From contig NZ_JAOBTQ010000001.1 in NCBI RefSeq assembly GCF_033366695.1, forward strand, positions 7,254,001 to 7,318,000: a stretch of DNA of 64,000 bases, in the 5' to 3' direction. This DNA is from Streptomyces sp. SCL15-4 (GTDB lineage: Bacteria > Actinomycetota > Actinomycetes > Streptomycetales > Streptomycetaceae). A program made the position numbers and the translations under genes. Each line of letters opens with the position of its first letter. Positions within the stretch are counted from its first letter, which is position 1. Under the pieces are notes generated by a model. It made no database searches, was not told where the DNA came from, and was given only the letters and a program-made list of their open reading frames with translations. Positions 57,934 to 64,000 of the stretch are shown one piece after another.

Positions 57934-58488
57934 TCAGCCCGCGAGCAGTGGCTCCACGCGGGACAGCGTCTCCTGGATGTTCTCCTCGGTGATCACACCG
58001 CGCGCCTCCCGCGGCGTCAGCCAGCGCAGCGGGGCCTGCGGGTTCTCGGGGCGGGCCGTCTCGGGGGCACGGGTGGCCAGCACGAAGCGGATGTCGGCGT
58101 GTTCGTGCGCCGCCTCCCGGGCGCCTGCCGGCACCGGCACGATCACCAGGTGCCGGACCTCGGCGTCCGGCCAGGGCGCGAGGTCGGCGAGGCCCGTCTC
58201 CTCCCGGCCCTCGCGCAGGGCGATGGCGAGCGGGTCCGTCTCGTCCGGGTCGGCGTGCCCGCCGACCAGCAGCCAGGACCGGTGCCGCTGGTGCCAGCGC
58301 AGCAGGACCCGGCCGCTCTCCTCGTGCACGATCAGCGCGGACCCGGTGACGTGCAGCGGATTCGACCGCCGCCACGGGTCGCCCGACGCGACGAGGGCGC
58401 GCACCCGCTCCACGTCCGCGCGTTCGGCGGCGCTCTTCGGCTCGTAGCGGGCAAGGAGATCGAGGACTGCGTGATGGGCTGTGACCAT
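57934..58488 (-). CDS. Nudix hydrolase
   Basis: This 184-residue protein has a full Nudix box, GGHADPDETDPLAIALREGREETGL, near residues 75-100. It hydrolyses a nucleoside diphosphate linked to another group. Located directly before the cyclohydrolase-like gene, it may sanitise or dephosphorylate nucleotide forms of the product. An in-frame ATG three codons upstream is also possible. Confidence 0.9.
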   Translation of the reverse strand: MVTAHHAVLDLLARYEPKSAAERADVERVRALVASGDPWRRSNPLHVTGSALIVHEESGRVLLRWHQRHRSWLLVGGHADPDETDPLAIALREGREETGLADLAPWPDAEVRHLVIVPVPAGAREAAHEHADIRFVLATRAPETARPENPQAPLRWLTPREARGVITEENIQETLSRVEPLLAG

Positions 58489-58543
58489 GCGCGGCATCCT
58501 AGTGACGACTCGTCAGCCCGGTGGCGCGCACGGGCCGGACCGC

Positions 58544-59779
58544 TCACCTTCGGCCACCCGTGACGTCCCCGCCGCTCCCGGCGGCCGAGGGCTCCTTCGG
58601 CAGTCCCAGGAGGCGTTCCGCGACGACGTCCCGCAGGACCTCGCTCGTACCGTCGCCGATCGTGTCCCCCCGGCCCGACAGGAACAGCCGCTGCCAGCGG
58701 CCCGCCGGGTCGCCGGCCTCTTCTCCGGGGTCCGGGCCGAGCAGCGCGGCCGTGCCGGTCACCGCGAGGGCGATCTCGCCGAACCGGCGGCGGTACTCGG
58801 CCCGCATCAGCCCCACCACGGCCGCCCCGGCACCCGGCGTCCCGGGCGCCGGTGGATCGGCGACCGCCCAGCGCAGCAGCACCATCCGCGTGTACGCCTC
58901 CGCCAGCTGGTCCCTGACCAGAGGATCCTGTGTCCGTCCGGCCTTCTGCGCCTCCCTGACGAGGTCCCGGAACCCGGCCTCGAAACCGGTGAGGGACGCC
59001 GCCGCGCGGCCGGTGCGCCGGTGCGCCAGCGCGGTCATCACCACCGGCCAGCCGCCCCCCGGACCGCCGACGACATCGCGCAGCGGAGCGCGGGCGCCGT
59101 CGAAGACCACCTCGCACAGATCCTGTGACCCGTCCGCCGAGCGGACCGGGCGCACCCGGGTGCCGTTGCCGTCGTCCAGCCGTACCACGACGCACGACAG
59201 GCCCCGGTGCCGGTCCGCGTCCGGAGCCGTCCGGCACAGCACGAGGGCCCAGCCGGCCCGGTGGGCACCGTCGACCCACGCCTTGCGGCCGGTGACCACG
59301 ATCTCGTCGCCGTCGATCGTGCCCCGGGTCTCCACGGACGCCGGATCGGACCCGTGGGACGGCTCCGCGTACGCCTCGCAGTACGTGTCCCGGCCCGACA
59401 GGATGCCGGGCAGCAGCCGGGCGCGCTGCTCCTCGGTGCCGTGGGCCAGCAGCACCGGCCCGACGACCAGTTCACCGGCTCCGCGGCCGATCCTCGGCAC
59501 ACCGGCGCGCGCGCACTCCTCCTCCAGCACCAGCACCTCGGACACACCGAGGCCCGCCCCGCCGTACCGCCGCGGCCACGCGGGGCACACCAGCCCCGCG
59601 CCGAGCAGCCGGCGCTCCCAGGCGGCGTACGCCGCGCGGCCGTCGTCGGGCGCCGCCGGGAGGCCGTCGGCCCGGAGGCCGGGCGGGACCCCGGCCGCCA
59701 GCCAGGCCCGCACCCGGCGGCGGAACGGCCCGGTGCGGGGCAGGTGCGAGAACGCGGGCGTGCCCGGGGCTGCTTCCAA
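58544..59779 (-). CDS. Acyl-CoA dehydrogenase-family flavoenzyme 2
   Basis: This 411-residue ACAD has AYAEPSHGSDPASV near residue 140 at the flavin site, VTGRKAWVDGAHRAGWALV, and the tail FLSGRGDTIGDGTSEVLRDVVAERLLGLP. It is encoded 23 bases downstream of a second ACAD gene, so the two probably form an alpha2beta2-type heterodimer, as in FadE pairs that oxidise unusual CoA esters. Confidence 0.87.
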   Translation of the reverse strand: MEAAPGTPAFSHLPRTGPFRRRVRAWLAAGVPPGLRADGLPAAPDDGRAAYAAWERRLLGAGLVCPAWPRRYGGAGLGVSEVLVLEEECARAGVPRIGRGAGELVVGPVLLAHGTEEQRARLLPGILSGRDTYCEAYAEPSHGSDPASVETRGTIDGDEIVVTGRKAWVDGAHRAGWALVLCRTAPDADRHRGLSCVVVRLDDGNGTRVRPVRSADGSQDLCEVVFDGARAPLRDVVGGPGGGWPVVMTALAHRRTGRAAASLTGFEAGFRDLVREAQKAGRTQDPLVRDQLAEAYTRMVLLRWAVADPPAPGTPGAGAAVVGLMRAEYRRRFGEIALAVTGTAALLGPDPGEEAGDPAGRWQRLFLSGRGDTIGDGTSEVLRDVVAERLLGLPKEPSAAGSGGDVTGGRR

Positions 59780-59802
59780 CGTCTCCTCCGGTCCGTCGGT
59801 GC

Positions 59803-60921
59803 TCAGACTCCGATCCGCCGAGCCAGCAGCTCGCGGTGGTGGGCGGCGTCACCGAAGAGCAGCTCGCTGCTCTTGGCCCGCCGGAAGTAGAGGTGCGCGG
59901 GATGCTCCCAGGTGTAGCCGATGCCCCCGTGGATCTGGATGTTCTCCGCGGCGGCGTGGAAGTAGGCCTCGGAGCAGCAGGCCTTGGCCAGGCTCGCCAG
60001 GACGGGCACCTCGTCGTCGTCCTCGGCCACCGCCCAGCCGGCGTGATAGGCCGCGGCCCGCGCCGACTCCACCTGAAGCAGCATGTCGGCGCACTTGTGC
60101 TTGATGGCCTGGAAGCTGCCGATGGGCCGCCCGAACTGCACCCTGAGTCCGGCGTAGCCGACGGCCATCTCCAGCACCCGCTGCGCCCCGCCGACCTGTT
60201 CGGCGGCCAGCGCCACGGCCGCCAGGTCGAGCATCCGGGCCACGGCGGGCCAGCCCTCGCCGTCGGCGCCGACCGGGCGGGCCCGCACCCGGTCGAAGGA
60301 GAGCCGGGCGAGCCTGCGGGTCGGGTCCAGGGCGGCGACCGGGACGGCGGCGAGACCGGCGGCGTCCTTCTCCACGGCGAACAGCGAGATCCCGGCCCTC
60401 GTCCTGGCGGCCACGAGCACCAGATCGGCGACATGGCCGTCCAGGACGTAGTGCTTCTCCCCGGACAGCCGCCAGGACCCGTCCGGCGCCCCGGTGGCCT
60501 CCAGGGCGATGCCGCTCTCGCTCCACAGTCCTTGCCGTTCGGCGAGCGCGACCGTGGCGATGGTACGGCCGCTCGCGATGCCGGGCAGATAGTCCGCCCT
60601 GGCCGACTCGTCCGGTGAGGCGAGCAGCAGATTGGCCGCCAGCGCCACGGTCGCGAAGTACGGCGCGCACAGCAGCGCCCGGCCCATCTCGTCGAGTACG
60701 ACGCTCAATTCCGCGTACGAGTAACCGGCCCCGCCGTATTTCCCCGGGACGGTCAGTGCCATCAGCTCCAGTTGTTCCGCCATCTGCCGCCACACCGCGC
60801 GGTCGAAGCCCTCCGGCTCCTCCATCAGGCGCCGGACCTCGGTTTCGGGTGATTTCTCGGCGAGAAAACGGCGTACTGTTTCGCGCAATCGCTCGTGATC
60901 GTCACTGAAGGGGTGGGCCAC
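59803..60921 (-). CDS. Acyl-CoA dehydrogenase-family flavoenzyme 3
   Basis: This 372-residue ACAD begins VAHPFSDDHERLRETVRRFLAEK. It has VPGKYGGAGYSYAELSVVLDEMGRAL near residue 55, RVQFGRPIGSFQAIKHKCADMLLQ near residue 255 and QIHGGIGYTWEHPAHLYFRRAK near residue 325. GGGAG eight bases before the GTG fixes the start. It heads the minus-strand operon. With its partner it may aromatise a ring or desaturate an acyl-CoA produced by the CoA transferase. Confidence 0.88.
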   Translation of the reverse strand: MAHPFSDDHERLRETVRRFLAEKSPETEVRRLMEEPEGFDRAVWRQMAEQLELMALTVPGKYGGAGYSYAELSVVLDEMGRALLCAPYFATVALAANLLLASPDESARADYLPGIASGRTIATVALAERQGLWSESGIALEATGAPDGSWRLSGEKHYVLDGHVADLVLVAARTRAGISLFAVEKDAAGLAAVPVAALDPTRRLARLSFDRVRARPVGADGEGWPAVARMLDLAAVALAAEQVGGAQRVLEMAVGYAGLRVQFGRPIGSFQAIKHKCADMLLQVESARAAAYHAGWAVAEDDDEVPVLASLAKACCSEAYFHAAAENIQIHGGIGYTWEHPAHLYFRRAKSSELLFGDAAHHRELLARRIGV

Positions 60922-61188
60922 GGCAACCACTCCCGCCGTCCGCAGCAATTCGTGCCAGCAACGTAATCGATGGCCGTTCGGGGCGGAAGTGCGCGGTGGC
61001 ATCAGGCCGGTTGTCGCCGCCCGCACCCCCCGCCGACGGTGCCGATCCGGCCACCGGCGCACCCGCGGTGATCGGCCCGGACGACTCCTTGACGGGTGCA
61101 CCGGCCTCGGTAGACTGTTTTGCCCTGTGCGAGGCCATCGGCGTGTTCCGCGAAACGCTCGTCTGGAGTGCCAGTGGGTGTTCCCCCC

Positions 61189-62112
61189 ATGAAGCTCAGC
61201 GGCCGTATCCCTTCGATAAGCACCGGAAATGCGGAAGCGGACATGCGGTCCGCGGCCGGGGAAATCAGCACCCAGCTCACCGACTGGGGTTTCATGGCCG
61301 TCGAGGTGCCGGGTATCGGCGCCCGCGTCGAAGAGCTGACCCGCGGTTTCTCCGAAGCCTGCGACTCGGACCGGCCCCGCCTGTCCGACTACGCCTATGA
61401 GCGGGTGCCCCAGATCTCCAGCGGCGGCACCCACGGGTTCTTCCCCCATCTCTCGGAGGTGCCGCGCCTGGCGGGCGGCGTGGCCGATCCGAAGGAGTTC
61501 ATCCATGTGAGCGGTGCCATGATCGCCGACCGGCCGCCGGGCGCCGCGCACGTCCTGCGCGCCTTCCCGCGGTTCGGGGAGGCGGCCACCGGCGTCTTCG
61601 ACACCGCCTTCACCCTGGTCCGGCTGTTCGCCGAGGTGATCCACGGCATGCTGCCGCCGAACGCGCCCCCGCTGGAGCTGTCACGGGACGCGGCCAACCT
61701 CCGGGTCATCCGCTACCGCGACACCGGCGGGCGCGAGATCCTCGCGCACGAACACTCGGGTATTCAGATGCTGGGCCTGCAACTGCCGCCCAGCGACCAG
61801 GGATTGCAGTACGTCCTGCACGACGGCACCTGGGTCGAGCCGGTGATCGCGAAGACGGACGTCGTGCTGTGCAACATCGGCAGGATGCTCGCCGGCGCCT
61901 CCGACGGCCGGTTCCGTCCCTCCACCCACCGGGTGCACCGCGCGGACACCCGGGCGGGCTACGAACGGCTGTCGTCCGTGCTGTTCGCCTACCCGCCGCA
62001 CGACGCGCGCCAGTGGCGGATCACCGCGGACGGCCGGCTGACCGTCCTGGACGCCACCTGGGCCGACTTCATCGCCGACAGGTTCGCCGGGCTGGGGAGC
62101 ACCGCCACCTAG
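61189..62112 (+). CDS. Isopenicillin-N-synthase-like Fe(II)/2OG oxygenase
   Basis: This 307-residue double-stranded beta-helix protein has the N-terminal DIOX_N-type segment LTDWGFMAVEVPGIG, the first iron ligands His and Ser/Asp region in LAHEHSGIQMLGLQLPP near residue 185, and the distal PSTHRVHRADTRAGYERLSSVLF with His and Arg near residue 245. The first motif reads H-E-H-S rather than the usual H-x-D, so one iron ligand may be altered. It starts the plus-strand run that ends with the coformycin-type genes. Confidence 0.8.
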   Translation: MKLSGRIPSISTGNAEADMRSAAGEISTQLTDWGFMAVEVPGIGARVEELTRGFSEACDSDRPRLSDYAYERVPQISSGGTHGFFPHLSEVPRLAGGVADPKEFIHVSGAMIADRPPGAAHVLRAFPRFGEAATGVFDTAFTLVRLFAEVIHGMLPPNAPPLELSRDAANLRVIRYRDTGGREILAHEHSGIQMLGLQLPPSDQGLQYVLHDGTWVEPVIAKTDVVLCNIGRMLAGASDGRFRPSTHRVHRADTRAGYERLSSVLFAYPPHDARQWRITADGRLTVLDATWADFIADRFAGLGSTAT

Positions 62113-62178
62113 CCGCCCGCACAGCGCACCGGCGCCGTCCCGGCGTCCCCGACAGACCCGCGAGCGGGAGGCAACGAC

Positions 62179-62916
62179 ATGACCACCGGCCCCCTCGGCC
62201 CGTACGACACCGAGCAGTTGACACGGCTGGCGCAGACGAGGCCGCCCGACATCACCGGCCGCAGCAAGCAGCTGTGGCTGCTGCCCGACGACCTCTGCCT
62301 GGTCCGGCTCGTCCCGAGCCTGCGCAGCTTCACCTACGCGCGGGACGAAATGGTGGACGAGACCGGCCCGTTGCGGCTGGACTTCTACGAACGCGCCGCC
62401 GCCCGCCTCACCGAGGCCGGTGTGCGCTGCGCCTTCCGCGGCCGGGTCTCCGCGACCATGTACCTGGCGGAGTACCGGCCCGCCCCGCCGTTCGAGGTCA
62501 TCGTCAAGAACGTGGCCACCGGCTCCACGACCCGCAAGTACCCCGGGCTGTTCCCGGACGGACAGCCCCTGCCGCGCCCGGTCGTGAAGTTCGACTACCG
62601 CGTCGACCCGGAGGACCAGCCCATCGGCGAGGACTATCTGCGGGCGCTCGGCCTGCCGGTCGGCGCCATGCGGGACCAGGCTCTCGTCGTCAACGACGTG
62701 CTGCGCGACTGGCTCGCGCCGCTGGAGGTCTGGGACTTCTGCCTCATCTTCGGCACCGGCGCGGACGGCGGGCTGTGGCTGATCTCGGAGGTCTCCCAGG
62801 ACTGCATGCGGCTGCGGCACGCGGACGGCTCGCCCCTCGACAAGGACCTGTTCCGCGACGGCGTGCCGGGCGCCGAGATCGTGCACCAGTGGAAGCGAGC
62901 CTTCGATGCCCTGTGA
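62179..62916 (+). CDS. penC: PenC-like SAICAR synthetase homologue (coformycin/pentostatin type)
   Basis: This 245-residue PurC homologue begins with GRSKQLWLLPDDLCLVRLVPS. It has FEVIVKNVATGSTTRKYPGLFP near residue 112, VVKFDYRVDPEDQPIGEDYLRALG and ISEVSQDCMRLRHADGSPLDKDLFR near the end. With the SDR and HisG homologues that follow it reproduces the PenA/B/C set of pentostatin and coformycin synthesis. It has a GGAGG site and overlaps the SDR gene by 11 bases. It is distinct from the PurC-like gene at 49654. Confidence 0.83.
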   Translation: MTTGPLGPYDTEQLTRLAQTRPPDITGRSKQLWLLPDDLCLVRLVPSLRSFTYARDEMVDETGPLRLDFYERAAARLTEAGVRCAFRGRVSATMYLAEYRPAPPFEVIVKNVATGSTTRKYPGLFPDGQPLPRPVVKFDYRVDPEDQPIGEDYLRALGLPVGAMRDQALVVNDVLRDWLAPLEVWDFCLIFGTGADGGLWLISEVSQDCMRLRHADGSPLDKDLFRDGVPGAEIVHQWKRAFDAL

Positions 62917-63613
62917 GGCGGAGCGTCCCGTGGCGCTCGTGACCGGCACCAACCGGGGCACCGGCAGAGCCATCGCCGCCGCGCTGGACCGGCGCGGCTA
63001 CCGGATCCGGTCGCTGAACCGCACGCTGTGCGGCGAGGACTGGCTCGGGGAGCTGCGCTGCGACCTGAGCGACCCGGAGCGGATCGCCGAGTGCGCCGCC
63101 GAGGCCGTCGCCGGCACCGGACGGCTCGACGTGTGCGTCGCCAACGCCGTCGACCGGGCCTTCCTGCCGCTGGCCGACCTGCCGGCCCGGGACTGGGACC
63201 GGCTCGTCGCGATCAACCTGACGTCGGTGTTCCACCTGATCCGGCACACCCTGCCGGCCCTGCGTGCGAGCCAGGGCCTGTTCGTCGCGATGGGCAGCCA
63301 CGCGGCGACCCGCTGCTTCGAGGGCGGGGCCGCCTACAGCGCGACCAAGGCGGCCCTGAAGGCGCTGGTGGAGACGCTGCTGCTGGAGGAGCGCGGGAAC
63401 GGCGTCCGCGCCTGCCTGATCTCGCCGGGCGCCATCTCCAATCTCGACGGGGACGACACGCCGTACAAGATGAGCACGGAGTCGGTCGGCGACTGCGTCG
63501 CGGCCGTGATCGACGGCTGGCCGCGCGACGTGGTCGTCGGGGAACTGGAGATCCGCCCGGCCAGGCTCCCCGCGCCCCCGGTGACCGGGATCGACCGGCT
63601 GCTGCACGTCTGA
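62906..63613 (+). CDS. penB: PenB-like short-chain dehydrogenase (coformycin/pentostatin type)
   Basis: This 235-residue SDR has the NAD(P) motif TGTNRGTGRAIAAAL near residue 14, the CVANAV turn and the catalytic Tyr and Lys in YSATKAALKALVETLL near residue 145. In pentostatin synthesis the SDR reduces the 8-keto group of the ring-expanded base. It is coupled to the PurC homologue upstream. Taken alone it could be any SDR; the flanking genes give it its role. Confidence 0.82.
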   Translation: MPCEAERPVALVTGTNRGTGRAIAAALDRRGYRIRSLNRTLCGEDWLGELRCDLSDPERIAECAAEAVAGTGRLDVCVANAVDRAFLPLADLPARDWDRLVAINLTSVFHLIRHTLPALRASQGLFVAMGSHAATRCFEGGAAYSATKAALKALVETLLLEERGNGVRACLISPGAISNLDGDDTPYKMSTESVGDCVAAVIDGWPRDVVVGELEIRPARLPAPPVTGIDRLLHV

Positions 63614-63633
63614 GGCCGCGGGCGGCCGACCGC

Positions 63634-63662
63634 CCCGCACCCGGCCGGCGGCCGGGCGCGGG
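63634..63662. terminator. GC-rich hairpin between SDR and HisG-like genes
   Basis: CCCGCACCCGGCC at 63634-63646 pairs with 63650-63662 with one mismatch and a three-base loop. It may attenuate expression of the HisG-like gene or end the transcript. Confidence 0.4.
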
Positions 63663-63727
63663 CACGGCGCCGCCGCGTCTCCCGGAACGCCCGCCCGCAG
63701 ACCGCTTACCACGCTCGGGGTGAAGAC

Positions 63728-64000
63728 ATGGTCTCTCTCGCGCTCCCCACCGGTTCCCTGGAAGCGCCGACACTCGAACTGCTCGCCGCCGCGGACCTGC
63801 CCGTGAGCAGACACGCGCCGCGCGCCTACCGCGCGACCGTCGGCCACCCGGCCGTCGACCGGGTCGTCTTCTACAAGCCCCGGGAGATCCCCGTCGTCGT
63901 GGCGAACGGCACCTGCGACATCGGGCTCACCGGCGCCGACTGGGTGGCGGAGACGGGCGCCAAGGTCGAGGTGGTGGACACCCTCGACTACTCCAAGTCC
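63728..64000 (+). CDS. penA: PenA-like ATP phosphoribosyltransferase homologue (HisG), 3' end outside window
   Basis: The 91 visible codons match the N-terminal domain of HisG: SLALPTGSLEAPTLELLAAADL, VDRVVFYKPREIPVVVANGTCDIGLTGADWV and VEVVDTLDY. HisG joins PRPP and ATP. The pentostatin and coformycin pathways begin with such an enzyme and divert a histidine intermediate to a ring-expanded base. Its position after the PenC- and PenB-like genes supports that role over histidine synthesis, although no his genes can be excluded beyond the window. Confidence 0.8.
   Translation, partial: MVSLALPTGSLEAPTLELLAAADLPVSRHAPRAYRATVGHPAVDRVVFYKPREIPVVVANGTCDIGLTGADWVAETGAKVEVVDTLDYSKS

Noticed and set aside
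61189..62112. True isopenicillin N synthase
   Set aside because: No ACV synthetase or other beta-lactam genes are present, and the iron motif departs from H-x-D; only the fold family is supported.
1..64000. CRISPR arrays, tRNA or rRNA genes, insertion sequences
   Set aside because: No regularly spaced repeats, cloverleaf-like segments, transposase or integrase motifs were recognised on either strand by eye. A tRNAscan or IS search would settle this.

Overview
The window is about 73% G+C, with codon use, GTG/TTG starts, an SsgA-like sporulation protein and mycothiol-type proteins that point to a Streptomyces-like actinomycete. No rRNA, tRNA, CRISPR array, transposase or phage gene was recognised. 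About 66 protein genes tile the sequence almost without gaps.

Region 1 (1-8 kb) looks like ordinary chromosome. It holds a branched-chain amino-acid-type binding protein cut by the window edge, an APC permease, an SsgA-like protein, a truncated luciferase-like monooxygenase next to its intact FMN reductase, CbiZ, a class II glutamine amidotransferase, a Sir2 deacylase and a GlsB-type membrane protein.

Region 2 (7.6-33.4 kb) is a specialised-metabolite locus without NRPS or modular PKS genes. It encodes a complete 4-hydroxyphenylglycine route: prephenate dehydrogenase, 4-hydroxymandelate synthase, hydroxymandelate oxidase and an HpgT aminotransferase. Inside the same overlapping minus-strand operon is a CreE/CreD-type pair, the enzymes that turn aspartate into nitrous acid. 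Around these are a free-standing ketosynthase, an ACP, a phosphopantetheinyl transferase, two adenylate-forming enzymes, an Fe/2OG oxygenase, two diiron proteins, FabI, three paralogous alpha/beta hydrolases, an HSL-type esterase and an efflux pump. Two paralogous TetR regulators and at least seven copies of one operator, placed just upstream of the -10 box, tie the region together. The likely product is an Hpg-derived acyl or keto compound whose amine is nitrosated or diazotised.

Region 3 (33.4-64 kb) is a second locus built from purine-pathway enzymes. It contains a beta-RFAP synthase/ForT-like C-glycosynthase, a SAICAR-synthetase-like protein, an adenylosuccinate-synthetase-like protein, and a PurH activity split into two genes 17 kb apart: an AICAR transformylase and an IMP-cyclohydrolase-like protein with altered active-site residues. 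It also has a xanthine-dehydrogenase-type trio and many CoA/flavin enzymes. This is the logic of a formycin-like C-nucleoside pathway. At the right edge, a SAICAR-synthetase homologue, an SDR and a HisG homologue sit in a row. That is the gene set known for coformycin/pentostatin, adenosine deaminase inhibitors that protect co-produced adenosine analogues. The hydrazine-forming genes expected for a pyrazole base and a clear PurB are not visible here, so the base may be made outside the window or may not be a pyrazole.

All functions are inferred from reading the sequence. No database search was run.
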